NCBI RefSeq assembly: GCF_025263485.1
Contig: NZ_CP079863.1
Coordinates: 1,736,001 to 1,800,000, forward strand
Reading direction: 5' to 3'
Length of the DNA stretch: 64,000 bases
Source: Mycobacterium sp. SMC-2
GTDB lineage: Bacteria; Actinomycetota; Actinomycetes; Mycobacteriales; Mycobacteriaceae
Shown here piece by piece: positions 56,315 through 64,000 of this stretch. The stretch's first letter is position 1. Each line of letters opens with the position of its first letter. The notes below the pieces were generated by a model that was not told the DNA's origin, made no database searches, and was given only the letters and a program-made list of their open reading frames with translations. A program made the translations under genes and the position numbers.

Positions 56315-56779
56315 TCAGACGGCTCCCGGGTAGCCGTGCTGTCGCCAGGCCTCGTAGACGGCGACGGCCGCGGCGTTGGCCAGGTTCAGCGAGCGGCGGC
56401 CGGCCAGCATCGGGATGCGCACCTGCTCGGTGATGTGCGCGTCGGCCAGCGTCGCCTCATCCAGCCCGGTGGGTTCGGGCCCGAACAGCAACACATCGCC
56501 CGCCCGGTATTCGACGTCGGCGAACAACGTGGGCGCGTGTGAGGTGAACGCGATCACCCGGGCCGGTGACAGCGCCTCCCACGCGGCCGCCAGCGACGCG
56601 TGCACGGTGACCGAGGCCAGGTCGTGATAGTCCAGCCCGGCCCGCCGCAGCTTGGGTTCGGACAGGTCGAATCCCATCGGCTCTACCAGATGCAGTTCGC
56701 AGCCGGTCGCCGCCGCCGTCCGGATGGCGTTGCCCGTGTTGGGGGCGATGCGCGGCGAGTAGAACATCAGCTTGAACAC
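56315..56779 (-). CDS. trmL: tRNA (cytidine/uridine-2'-O-)-methyltransferase TrmL (SpoU family)
   Basis: A 154-residue SPOUT methyltransferase. In E. coli TrmL 2'-O-methylates the wobble base of the two leucine isoacceptors. RIAPNTGNAIRTAAATGCEL is motif 1, LLFGPEPTGLDEATLADAHI is motif 2 and RIPMLAGRRSLNLANAAAVA motif 3, together making the trefoil knot that binds SAM. GTG 56779 begins the conserved FKLMFYSPRIAPNTGN. Counterpart of Rv3366, same length. The stop is four bases from the end of the convergent nitroreductase gene, and the gene is divergent from the methyltransferase at 56797. Confidence 0.94.
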   Translation of the reverse strand: MFKLMFYSPRIAPNTGNAIRTAAATGCELHLVEPMGFDLSEPKLRRAGLDYHDLASVTVHASLAAAWEALSPARVIAFTSHAPTLFADVEYRAGDVLLFGPEPTGLDEATLADAHITEQVRIPMLAGRRSLNLANAAAVAVYEAWRQHGYPGAV

Positions 56780-56796
56780 AACGCGATAATGGTCGC

Positions 56797-57402
56797 ATGG
56801 TCGAGCAGAGCCTCTGGATGCAGAAAGTCGCGGTCGATCCCGGTCATTCGCACTGGTACATCGAGCGGTTCCGGGCCATGGCCCGCGCCGGCGACGACCT
56901 GGCCGGCGAGGCCCGCTTCGTGGACGCGATGGCGCCCCGCGGCGCCCGCATCCTCGACGCCGGCTGCGGCCCCGGCCGACTGGGCGGGTACCTGACCGCC
57001 GCCGGTCACCACGTCGTCGGCGTCGACGTCGACCCGGCCCTGATCGAAGCCGCCGAACATGATCATCCCGGTCCGCGCTGGCTGGTCGGCGATCTCGCCG
57101 AACTCGACCTGCCCGCCCGCGGCATCGCCGAACCGTTCGACGTGATCGTGTCCGCCGGCAACGTGATGACGTTCCTCGCGCCGAGCACCCGGCGCCGGGT
57201 GCTGGGCCGGCTGCGGGCCCACCTCAGAGACGACGGTCGCGCGGCGATCGGCTTCGGCGCCGGCCGCGACTACGAGTTCGGCGAGTTTCTCGACGACGCG
57301 GCGGCCGCCGGGTTGAAGCCCGACCTGCTGCTGTCCGCGTGGGACCTGCGACCGTTCACCGACGACTCGGATTTCCTCGTCGCAGTCCTGCGGCCGGCGT
57401 AG
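56797..57402 (+). CDS. Class I SAM-dependent methyltransferase
   Basis: A 201-residue methyltransferase. ARILDAGCGPGRLGGYLTAA (about residues 47-66) is motif I, VVGVDVDPALIEAAEHD binds the ribose and DLPARGIAEPFDVIVSAGNV includes the post-II region. RRRVLGRLRAHLRDDGRAAI and WDLRPFTDDSDFLVAVLRP finish the fold. It begins with EQSLWMQKVAVDPGHSHWYI, an extension common in actinobacterial members. Substrate not known. ATG 56797 lies 17 bases from divergent trmL. About 180 bases follow before the leader ORF of the sensor kinase. Confidence 0.9.
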   Translation: MVEQSLWMQKVAVDPGHSHWYIERFRAMARAGDDLAGEARFVDAMAPRGARILDAGCGPGRLGGYLTAAGHHVVGVDVDPALIEAAEHDHPGPRWLVGDLAELDLPARGIAEPFDVIVSAGNVMTFLAPSTRRRVLGRLRAHLRDDGRAAIGFGAGRDYEFGEFLDDAAAAGLKPDLLLSAWDLRPFTDDSDFLVAVLRPA

Positions 57403-57582
57403 ATCTTTCGCGGGCAGGTTTGCCAGACTCGTCCGCCCGTGCGATGGCCCACCTTGGAGGGGCCTGTCTGCTCAGTACGGATTCTGGTGACCTGGGCCGC
57501 GGGCTGTCATACTCGTCGGGTTGCCGCGTTGACGCGATCGCGCCCATCTGGCGTGGCACGGGTGGATAAAGCAGGAAGTCTC

Positions 57583-57651
57583 ATGAGCCTCTCGTTTTCT
57601 CGAGCGCTGACCATCGGCGCCGCGGCCGGTCGCTCGGCCGCGGCGACGTGA
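57583..57651 (+). CDS. Putative 22-residue leader peptide upstream of the sensor kinase
   Basis: ATG 57583 follows AGGAAG and opens a 22-codon frame, MSLSFSRALTIGAAAGRSAA plus AT, that stops at TGA 57649-57651. The stop overlaps the GTG start of the kinase gene at 57648 by four bases (GTGA). An 11-base perfect hairpin (57618-57645) lies inside the frame. Expected effect: ribosomes reading the leader open the hairpin and restart on the kinase. The leader has no known relative and its reality is inferred from the ribosome site, overlap and hairpin. Confidence 0.55.
   Translation: MSLSFSRALTIGAAAGRSAAAT
57618..57645 (+). promoter_or_regulatory. Perfect 11-bp hairpin before the sensor-kinase start
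   Basis: CGCCGCGGCCG (57618-57628) and CGGCCGCGGCG (57635-57645) are exact complements around GTCGCT. The structure ends two bases before GTG 57648 and lies inside the leader ORF. With no T-tract it is more likely to affect translation than termination. Confidence 0.75.
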
Positions 57652-60407
57652 CCATGTTCGCCCGCCCGGCCCACCTGGCCGAGGCGGCCGCCTCCGAATC
57701 CGCAGAGCACCGCGGCGCCGACGCGGCGCCGGCCAAACGCCCCCCGAGCTGGTCGCTGAGCAACTGGCCGGTGGGGTGGAAGGTGCTGGCGATTGTGCTG
57801 GTCCCGCTGATGGTGGCGACGGTCTTCGGGGCGCTGCGCATCCACGGCGCCATGGCCAACTCGGCGGGTCTGCGGCTGGCCGCGGCCCGCGCCGACGTGG
57901 TGCCGGTGATCACCAAATACATGTCGGCCCTGGACGTCGCCCTGCTGGCGGGCAGCACCGGGCGCGACGTGGAGGGGGCCAAGAAGAACTTCGAGGCGCG
58001 CAAGTACGAACTGGACACGCGGCTGCGCGACACCGACGTGTCCCCCGAGGTCCGGTCGGGGGTGAACACCCTGCTCGACGGCGGTCAGATGCTGGTGAAC
58101 AAGGTGGGCGACAACAACCTTGGTTTGCGGGAGCGGGTGACCCTCTACGCGCCGATCCTGTTGACGGCCGAGGACGTGATCAACGCGTCGGTGCGCGTCG
58201 ACGACGAGAAGATCCGCGCCCAAACGCAAGGCCTGAGCCGGGCGGTCGGGGCCCGCGGGCAGATGACAATGCAGAAGATCCTCATCACCCGCGGCGCCGA
58301 CCTGCCCGAGCCGCAGCTGCGGACCTCGATGATCACCCTGGCCGGGACCGAGCCGTCGACGTTGTTCGGGATGAGCGAGGTCCTCGGCGCCGGCTCGCCC
58401 GAAGCCAAGACGCTGCAGCAGCAACTGGTGACCCGGATGGCGATCATGTCCGACCCGGCCAGCGTGCTCGTCGACAACCCTGACCTGCTGCGCTCGATAC
58501 ACGCCACCGACGACATCGCCGACCAGGTCATCAAGGACGCCACCGCATCCGTGACGAAGTCCGTGCACGCCCAGGCCGCCGACAAGCGCAACGCCGCCGT
58601 CCTCGACACCGTGCTGGTGCTGTCCGCCATCGTGGTCGCGCTGGCGGTCGTGCTGCTGGTGGCGCGCGCGCTGGTGCGGCCGCTGCGCGCGCTGCGTGAC
58701 GGCGCCCTCAAGGTGGCCCACATCGACCTCGAGGAGGAGATCGCCCGGGTCAAGGCCGGCGGCGCCGAGCCGACGCCGCAGCCGCTGCCGGTCTACACCA
58801 CCGAGGAGATCGGCCAGGTCGCCCACGCCGTCGACGAACTGCACACCCAGGCCTTGTTGCTCGCCGGGGACGAGGCCCGGTTGCGGCTGCTGGTCAACGA
58901 CATGTTCGAAACCATGTCGCGGCGCAGCCGCTCGCTGGTCGACCAGCAGCTGTCGCTCATCGACCGGCTGGAGCGCAACGAGGAGGACCCCGAGCGCCTC
59001 GACAGCCTGTTCCGGCTGGACCACCTCGCCGCCCGGCTGCGCCGCAACAGCGCCAACCTGCTGGTGCTGGCCGGCGCGCAGCTCGCCCGCGACCAGCGCG
59101 ACCCGGTGCCGTTGTCGACGGTGCTCAATGCCGCGGTGTCCGAGGTGGAGGACTACCGCCGCGTCGAGATCGCCGGGCTGCCCGAGAACACCACGCTGCT
59201 CGGCGCAGCCGCCGGCGGCGCCATCCATCTGTTCGCCGAGCTGATCGACAACGCCCTGCGCTACTCGCCGCCCGCTACCCCTGTACGGGTGTCGGCCGCC
59301 CGCGGCGGCGACGGGGGAGTCGTGGTGCGGATCGCCGACTCCGGGCTGGGCATGAACGACAGCGATCGGCGGATCGCCAACATGCGGCTGCAGGCCGGGG
59401 GTGAGGTCAGCCCCGACAACGCCCGCCACATGGGTCTGTTCGTGGTCGGCCGCATCGCGGCCCGGCACGGCATCCGGGTGGGGCTGCGCGGCCCGGCGGC
59501 CAACGAGGCGGGTTCCGGCACCACCGCCGAGATCTACCTGCCGCCAACGATTCTCGAGGGCGCGGGCGTGGCCCAGCCGGTCCGAACCGCGCGGATCCGG
59601 GCGGTTTCGTCGCCCAGCGCGCAGCCAGCACCGGCCGAGGAGCGCCGGCCCGAGCCGGCGACGCGGCGCGCCGCCGCGGAACCCGTGCCGTCGGTCACGT
59701 TGTTGCCGCGCCGCAATCCCGGTTCCAGCGGCATCACCGAGGTGCCCGCCCAACCCGCCGAACCGCGGCCACAGCGGCGCGAACTGCCCACCCCGTGGTG
59801 GGAGAGCGGCACCCCGGCCACACCGGCCGCCCCGGCCACCCCGGCCGCCCCGGCCGCCCCGGCCACGCCGGTGACCCCGAGCGCCCCGGAGCCCCAACCC
59901 GCGCCGCCGCGGGCGGCGTCGGACACGTCGGCATTCTTCGCGGCGCGGTCGCGGGAGGCCGACAAGCCGGCCCCGAGCGCGCCCGGCCCGTCGATCCCGG
60001 CCGCCCCGAAGAGCGCGTCCACCCCGGCCGACGACGACGTGATCTACCGGCGCATGCTGTCGGAGATGCTGGGCGATCCGCACGACCTGGTCAACAGCCC
60101 CGACCTGGATTGGCAGTCGGTGTGGGACCGCGGTTGGACACTGGCCGCCGCGGCCGAGGACAAGCCCGTCGAGGCGCGCACCGCCGAGCACGGCCTGCCG
60201 GTCCGCACGCCCGGCGCCCGGCTGGTGCCCGGCGCGGCCAACGGGACGGGCCTGCCCGAGCAGGACCAGCCCGCCCCCGACCGCGAGCCGCAGCACGCCA
60301 CCGCGGCGCGCGACCCCGACGCGGTTCGCGCCTCCTTCAGCAGTCACTTCGGCGGGGTGCGCACCGGCCGGTCGCACGCCCGCGAGCAAGGGGATGATCG
60401 GCAATGA
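57648..60407 (+). CDS. Membrane sensor protein with NIT-like domain, HAMP and histidine-kinase ATPase (Rv3365c type)
   Basis: A 919-residue membrane sensor, first gene of a conservon. Membrane helix 1 at about residues 45-65 ([20 protein letters not shown]), an extracytoplasmic NIT-like sensor domain ([20 protein letters not shown]) to about 315, helix 2 at about 320-345, a HAMP-like linker, then a HATPase domain: [16 protein letters not shown] (N box, about 525), [16 protein letters not shown] (G1) and [20 protein letters not shown]. No strong phospho-acceptor histidine box is apparent. The last 250 residues are rich in Ala and Pro ([10 protein letters not shown] repeats). Start GTG 57648 overlaps the leader stop; ATG 57654 is possible. 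The four-base ATGA overlap with the roadblock gene shows coupling. Confidence 0.9.
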   Translation: MTMFARPAHLAEAAASESAEHRGADAAPAKRPPSWSLSNWPVGWKVLAIVLVPLMVATVFGALRIHGAMANSAGLRLAAARADVVPVITKYMSALDVALLAGSTGRDVEGAKKNFEARKYELDTRLRDTDVSPEVRSGVNTLLDGGQMLVNKVGDNNLGLRERVTLYAPILLTAEDVINASVRVDDEKIRAQTQGLSRAVGARGQMTMQKILITRGADLPEPQLRTSMITLAGTEPSTLFGMSEVLGAGSPEAKTLQQQLVTRMAIMSDPASVLVDNPDLLRSIHATDDIADQVIKDATASVTKSVHAQAADKRNAAVLDTVLVLSAIVVALAVVLLVARALVRPLRALRDGALKVAHIDLEEEIARVKAGGAEPTPQPLPVYTTEEIGQVAHAVDELHTQALLLAGDEARLRLLVNDMFETMSRRSRSLVDQQLSLIDRLERNEEDPERLDSLFRLDHLAARLRRNSANLLVLAGAQLARDQRDPVPLSTVLNAAVSEVEDYRRVEIAGLPENTTLLGAAAGGAIHLFAELIDNALRYSPPATPVRVSAARGGDGGVVVRIADSGLGMNDSDRRIANMRLQAGGEVSPDNARHMGLFVVGRIAARHGIRVGLRGPAANEAGSGTTAEIYLPPTILEGAGVAQPVRTARIRAVSSPSAQPAPAEERRPEPATRRAAAEPVPSVTLLPRRNPGSSGITEVPAQPAEPRPQRRELPTPWWESGTPATPAAPATPAAPAAPATPVTPSAPEPQPAPPRAASDTSAFFAARSREADKPAPSAPGPSIPAAPKSASTPADDDVIYRRMLSEMLGDPHDLVNSPDLDWQSVWDRGWTLAAAAEDKPVEARTAEHGLPVRTPGARLVPGAANGTGLPEQDQPAPDREPQHATAARDPDAVRASFSSHFGGVRTGRSHAREQGDDRQ

Positions 60408-60802
60408 CGTCGCCCGGCAATTCCCTGGACTGGCTGGTGACGCGGTTCGCCCGCGAGGTACCCGGCGTGGCGCACGCCTTGCTGGTTTCCGTCGACGGGC
60501 TGCCCATCGCCGCCAGCGAGCATCTCCCGCGCGAGCGCGCGGACCAGCTGGCCGCGGTGGCCTCCGGTCTGGCCAGCCTCGCGACCGGCGCCGCGCAGCT
60601 GTTCGAGGGCGGCCAGGTGCTGCAGTCGGTGGTGGAGATGCAGAACGGCTACCTGCTGTTGATGGCCGTCGGCGACGGCTCGCATCTGGCGACGCTGGCC
60701 GCGACGTCGTGTGACATCGGTCAGATCGGCTACGAGATGGCCATCCTGGTGGAACGGGTCGGCGGCGTGGTGCAGTCCACCCGCCGCTCTGGCGTCTCGT
60801 GA
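60404..60802 (+). CDS. Roadblock/LC7 family protein (Rv3364c type)
   Basis: A 132-residue roadblock/LC7-domain protein. [20 protein letters not shown] (about 5-24) starts the first helix, [20 protein letters not shown] the strands, and [20 protein letters not shown] the later sheet. These proteins regulate small GTPases, in particular as partners of MglA-like GTPases; in M. tuberculosis Rv3364c has also been reported as a secreted inhibitor of cathepsin G. ATG 60404 overlaps the kinase stop by four bases. The next gene, DUF742, starts six bases after the stop. Confidence 0.94.
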   Translation: MTSPGNSLDWLVTRFAREVPGVAHALLVSVDGLPIAASEHLPRERADQLAAVASGLASLATGAAQLFEGGQVLQSVVEMQNGYLLLMAVGDGSHLATLAATSCDIGQIGYEMAILVERVGGVVQSTRRSGVS

Positions 60803-60808
60803 GCCGCG

Positions 60809-61183
60809 ATGGACGACCGCGAGCCCCGGCCGACCGCACATAGAGGGAATCTGGTCCGCCCGTACACCCTGACGTCCGGACGGACCGGCACCGACGTCGA
60901 CCTCCCGGTGGAAGCGCCGATTCAGACCCTGCAGGCCGGGCTGGCCCACAGTTGGCCCGCCGACGACACGAAAGGCAAGATCATTCAACTGTGCGTCGGC
61001 AGCCCGTCGGTCGCGGAAATCTCGGCCCGGCTGGATCTCCCGCTCGGCGTCACGCGCGTCCTGGTCGGCGATCTGGTTCTGTCCGGCTACCTTCGGGTGC
61101 ACAGGACGTTGTCCGAGCGTTCGACCAGAGATGAGCGCCACGAACTGATAGGAAGGACGCTGCGTGGTTTACGAGCGCTCTGA
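60809..61183 (+). CDS. DUF742 conservon protein (Rv3363c type)
   Basis: A 124-residue protein of the DUF742 family, always third in this conservon. HRGNLVRPYTLTSGRTGTDV at the start is its signature, and VGSPSVAEISARLDLPLGVT then RVLVGDLVLSGYLRVHRT resembles a winged-helix DNA- or protein-binding fold. No catalytic residues. The gene overlaps the GTPase gene by 20 bases. In Streptomyces conservons the four proteins form a membrane-associated complex resembling a G-protein receptor system; the same is inferred here. Confidence 0.93.
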   Translation: MDDREPRPTAHRGNLVRPYTLTSGRTGTDVDLPVEAPIQTLQAGLAHSWPADDTKGKIIQLCVGSPSVAEISARLDLPLGVTRVLVGDLVLSGYLRVHRTLSERSTRDERHELIGRTLRGLRAL

Positions 61184-61736
61184 GGGGGGAGCTCACGCCT
61201 CGACGAAGATCGTCATCGCCGGCGGCTTCGGCGCCGGCAAGACGACGTTCGTCGGAGCGGTGTCGGAGATCATGCCGTTGCGCACCGAGGCGATGCTCAC
61301 CAACGCCTCGACCGCCTTCGACGCGCTGGAGGCCACCCCGGACAAGCGGACCACCACCGTCGCGATGGACTTCGGCCGGATCACGCTGGATCAGGACCTG
61401 GTGCTCTACCTGTTCGGGACGCCGGGTCAGCGCCGGTTCTGGTTCATGTGGGACGACCTGGTGCGCGGCGCCATCGGGGCGATCGTGTTGGTGGACTGCC
61501 GGCGCCTGGAGGACAGCTTCGCCGCGGTCGACTTCTTCGAGCACCGCAACCTGCCGTTCTTGGTCGCGGTCAACGAGTTCGACGGCGCGCCGCGCTACCC
61601 CGTCGCGGAGGTGCGCGAGGCGCTCACCTTGCCCGCGCACATCCCGGTGATCACGGTCGACGCCCGCGATCGCCGGTCGGCGACCGACGCGCTGATCGCG
61701 GTCAGCGAATACGCCCTGGAAAGCCTGGCGAGCTAG
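61164..61736 (+). CDS. Small Ras-like GTPase of the conservon (Rv3362c type)
   Basis: A 190-residue MglA/Ras-like GTPase. GGFGAGKTTFVGAVSE (about residues 17-32) is the P-loop, TTVAMDFGRITLDQD covers switch I, LFGTPGQRRFWF is the GxPGQ switch II segment and AVNEFDGAPRY corresponds to the NKxD base-specificity loop in altered form. Start GTG 61164 lies inside the DUF742 gene. In M. tuberculosis this GTPase (Rv3362c) is followed by mfpA, the pentapeptide-repeat gene for fluoroquinolone resistance, whose product is regulated through it. Here no mfpA follows; six bases downstream a convergent transporter gene ends. Confidence 0.94.
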   Translation: MVYERSEGGAHASTKIVIAGGFGAGKTTFVGAVSEIMPLRTEAMLTNASTAFDALEATPDKRTTTVAMDFGRITLDQDLVLYLFGTPGQRRFWFMWDDLVRGAIGAIVLVDCRRLEDSFAAVDFFEHRNLPFLVAVNEFDGAPRYPVAEVREALTLPAHIPVITVDARDRRSATDALIAVSEYALESLAS

Positions 61737-61742
61737 AAACGC

Positions 61743-64000
61743 TCAGTGCTTGAGCCGGATGCGCCAGCGCACCACGGCGGCATAGGTGACCGACAACAGC
61801 GCGAGCATGCCCATGTCGAACAGCCAGGTGGCCGCGGTGTGCTGGAAGTGGCTGTCCCGGGGGCTCTGCGGACCGGGCGCCACGGTCCACAGATCGACCG
61901 TCGAGGCCTGCGCGGCGTACCCCCACCGCGAGGGCACCGTCCAGGACAGCTGGTCGAGGAAGATCCGGTCGGTCACCGGCACCATGCCGCCGGACAGCAC
62001 CATCTGCATCATCAGCGACACCACCAGCAGCGGCATGATCTGCTCGTTGGAACGCGCCAGCGCCGACAGCAGCAGGCCCAGCATCGCCGCGGCCACACAC
62101 GTCGCCGCGACGGCGACGAACAGCTCGAGCGTCGCGTTGCCGAGCAGCACGGCCGGCCGCTTCGGCGGACCCTTGCCCATCACCACGATCGCGGTCGCGA
62201 TCGCCGCCTGCACAACGGCGAACACGCAGAACACCGCGATCTTGGCCATCAGGTACGCGGTGGTGGACAGGCCGACCGCCTGCTCGCGGCGGAAGATCGG
62301 GCGCTCCCCGATCAGGTCGCGGATCGTCAGCGCGGTGCCCATGAAGGCGGCGGCCATGGTGAGCAGCATCAGGATCGTCCCGGCTTCGCCGGCCGATTCG
62401 CTCGTCGGATCGGCGTAGCCGAAACCCGTGGTGCCGGGGACGGTCAGCGACAGCGCACCCATGACGAACGGCAGCAGCGCCAGGAACACGAAGTAGGCGC
62501 GGTCGGCGACCACTAGGCGAACCTGGCGGCGGGCGACGGTGGAGAACTGGTGGCGCATGCTGGTGCGCGGCGGGACGCCGAGGTCGGCGGGCGCCTCGGT
62601 CTGCGTGGGCGGCGGGGGTTTGTTCTGCGCCAGGAACCGGCGGTTGGCCTCGTCGGGGTCGGCGCCCACCTTCGCGAAGATCTGCGCCCAGTTGGTGGTG
62701 CCCATGGCCGTCCCGATCCGATCGGGCGGCCCCAAAAAGGCCGTCTTGCCGCCGGGCGCCATCAGCAGCACTTGGTCGCAGACGTCGAGGTAGGTCAGGG
62801 AGTGGGTGACCACCAGCACCACCCGGCCCGCGTCGGCCAGCTGGCGCAGCATCGTCATCACCTGCAGGTCCAGCGCCGGGTCCAGGCCGGAGGTCGGCTC
62901 GTCGAGGATGAGCAGCGACGGCCCGGTGAGCAGCTCGAGTGCCACCGAGGCGCGCTTGCGCTGCCCGCCGGAAAGCCTGTCGACGCGGGTGGCGGCGTGC
63001 TGGGTCAGCCCCAACTCGTCGAGCACCTGCGCGACGACCTGTTCGCGGTCGGCCTTGCTGGTGTCCGGCGGCAGCCGCAGCTCGGCCGCGTAGCCGAGCG
63101 CCTGGTTGACCGTGAGCTGGCGGTGCACGACGTCGTCCTGGGGGACCATCCCGATGCGGGTGCGCAGCGACGCGTACTCGGTGTGGATGTTGTGTCCCTC
63201 GAACGTGACCACCCCGGCGGTCGGGGTCGCGTACCCGGCGATCAGCCGCGACAGCGTGGTCTTGCCCGCGCCGGACCCGCCGATCAGCGCGGTCAGCGTG
63301 CCCGGGCGGGCCGTCAGCGAGATCTTCTCGAGCAGGTTCTTGCCGTTGACGCTGAAGTCGACGCCGTGCACCTCCAGGCCGCCGGTGCGCGCCGCCGCCT
63401 CCTGGCGGCGGACCAGGACGCCGCCGGTGAAGACCAGGTCGACGTTGCCGATGGTCACCACGTCGCCCTCGGACAGCACGGCGGACGCGGCCTTGACCCC
63501 GTTGACGAAGGTGCCGTTGCTGCTGTTGGCGTCGCGGATCTCGGGCCCGGCCGGCGTCGGGGTCAGGAACGCGTGGTGGCGCGAGGCCAGCACGTCATGG
63601 ATGACGATGTCGTTGTCGAGCGCGCGACCGATCCAGGCGGCGCGTCCGGGCCGCTCGGTCGGGCGCTCGGATTCGGGGCCCAGGTTCTTCACCCGAGTGG
63701 TGGGGAACTCCGCCACCTGGCCGCTGACGCCGATCTGGGTCGGCGGGGTCGTGTCGGGCGGGCCGGCCGGCGGCGGGACCGATCGGGTCGCGGCGTCCGG
63801 CCGGACGATCGGGACGGCGGTGGTGCGGTGCGGGCCCTCCCAGGGGCGCGGCGGCGGCGCCGGAGGTTGCCGCGGCGGCGCCGGCGGTCGCTGGCCGGCC
63901 GGCTGTGCGCGCAGCGGTGGAGCGTCGCTGGGCGGCGTGATGACCGGGATCGACTCCGTGGTCGGCGGGAGCATGCCCACGGTCCCGGTGTGGTGGCCGA
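61743..64000 (-). CDS. FHA-domain ABC transporter of the Rv1747 type (5' end outside window)
   Basis: The visible part is about 750 residues and continues beyond base 64000: the frame stays open, so the GTG at 63980 is not necessarily the start and a first FHA domain, present in Rv1747, is probably outside. Visible parts: a proline-rich linker, an FHA domain (IGRALDNDIVIHDVLASRHH, DANSSNGTFVNGVKA, about residues 80-170 from base 63980), the ATPase with Walker A GGSGAGKTT, the LSGGQRKRASVALELL signature and LLILDEPTSGLDPALDLQVM, then a C-terminal membrane domain of six helices (ABC2 type). FHA domains bind phosphothreonine, so control by Ser/Thr kinases is inferred; Rv1747 is regulated by PknF and exports phosphatidylinositol mannosides. 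Confidence 0.93.
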   Translation of the reverse strand, partial: GHHTGTVGMLPPTTESIPVITPPSDAPPLRAQPAGQRPPAPPRQPPAPPPRPWEGPHRTTAVPIVRPDAATRSVPPPAGPPDTTPPTQIGVSGQVAEFPTTRVKNLGPESERPTERPGRAAWIGRALDNDIVIHDVLASRHHAFLTPTPAGPEIRDANSSNGTFVNGVKAASAVLSEGDVVTIGNVDLVFTGGVLVRRQEAAARTGGLEVHGVDFSVNGKNLLEKISLTARPGTLTALIGGSGAGKTTLSRLIAGYATPTAGVVTFEGHNIHTEYASLRTRIGMVPQDDVVHRQLTVNQALGYAAELRLPPDTSKADREQVVAQVLDELGLTQHAATRVDRLSGGQRKRASVALELLTGPSLLILDEPTSGLDPALDLQVMTMLRQLADAGRVVLVVTHSLTYLDVCDQVLLMAPGGKTAFLGPPDRIGTAMGTTNWAQIFAKVGADPDEANRRFLAQNKPPPPTQTEAPADLGVPPRTSMRHQFSTVARRQVRLVVADRAYFVFLALLPFVMGALSLTVPGTTGFGYADPTSESAGEAGTILMLLTMAAAFMGTALTIRDLIGERPIFRREQAVGLSTTAYLMAKIAVFCVFAVVQAAIATAIVVMGKGPPKRPAVLLGNATLELFVAVAATCVAAAMLGLLLSALARSNEQIMPLLVVSLMMQMVLSGGMVPVTDRIFLDQLSWTVPSRWGYAAQASTVDLWTVAPGPQSPRDSHFQHTAATWLFDMGMLALLSVTYAAVVRWRIRLKH

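Noticed and set aside
57403..57582. A tRNA-like fold before the sensor kinase leader
   Set aside because: No acceptor stem or TTCRANY arm could be placed.
57507..60839. A 1110-residue open frame on the minus strand opposite the sensor kinase and roadblock genes
   Set aside because: Proteins read from it are rich in Arg, Gly and His with no family similarity. It mirrors high-GC third-position bias of the real plus-strand genes.

Overview
The window is a high-GC chromosome segment of a Mycobacterium. Gene order (glmS, nnr, gadB, alr, tsaE-tsaB-rimI-tsaD, groES-groEL1, whiB3, sigD-rsdA, guaB2-guaB3-choD, guaA, imuA'-imuB, iunH, cmaA1, acrA1, lpqD, htdY, otsB, dnaE2, then a sensor-kinase/roadblock/DUF742/GTPase conservon) follows the M. 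tuberculosis Rv3436c-Rv3362c block on the opposite strand. The PE/PPE, IS and vapBC47 genes that interrupt that block in M. tuberculosis are missing, and extra genes appear. This suggests a non-tuberculous slow grower, possibly near the M. avium complex; the species is inference from memory, not from an alignment.

Layout. 1-8690: end of glmS, a tandem pair of DUF4436 membrane proteins, a rhomboid-like protein, nnr, gadB and a fused cytochrome b/molybdopterin oxidoreductase. 8795-13650: alr, a hydrolase and the t6A tRNA-modification operon with overlapping starts. 13690-15960: CIRCE-controlled groES and groEL1, with two dispersed repeats between them. 15960-19540: an accessory island between groEL1 and whiB3. 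It holds a divergent OsmC/TetR pair, a stray copy of the groEL1 3' end, a four-helix membrane protein, a SodC-like lipoprotein that has lost metal ligands, and a protein ending in eleven cysteines spaced exactly every third residue. 19590-27540: whiB3, a helical-repeat protein, sigD-rsdA, a small zinc-ribbon-like protein, guaB2, guaB3, choD.

27590-39060: accessory metabolism. This includes an alkylsulfatase-type dioxygenase with its TetR repressor, a GH65/phosphoglucomutase pair, a SnoaL-like/TetR pair with two clear operators, and a five-gene operon (exporter, two methyltransferases, alpha/beta hydrolase, small membrane protein) facing an HxlR regulator. 39325-57400: guaA, the SOS mutasome (imuA', imuB, dnaE2, each unit preceded by a LexA box), remnants of two broken genes, iunH, mycolate and fatty-acyl genes, otsB, a nitroreductase, trmL and a methyltransferase. 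57580-61740: the conservon, preceded by a 22-codon leader ORF containing a perfect 11-bp hairpin. 61743-64000: an FHA/ABC transporter of the Rv1747 type, cut by the window end.

Two families of dispersed palindromic intergenic repeats occur: family A at 6759 and 55591, family B at 14225, 14281, 27533 and 49326. No rRNA, tRNA, CRISPR array or intact insertion sequence was found.
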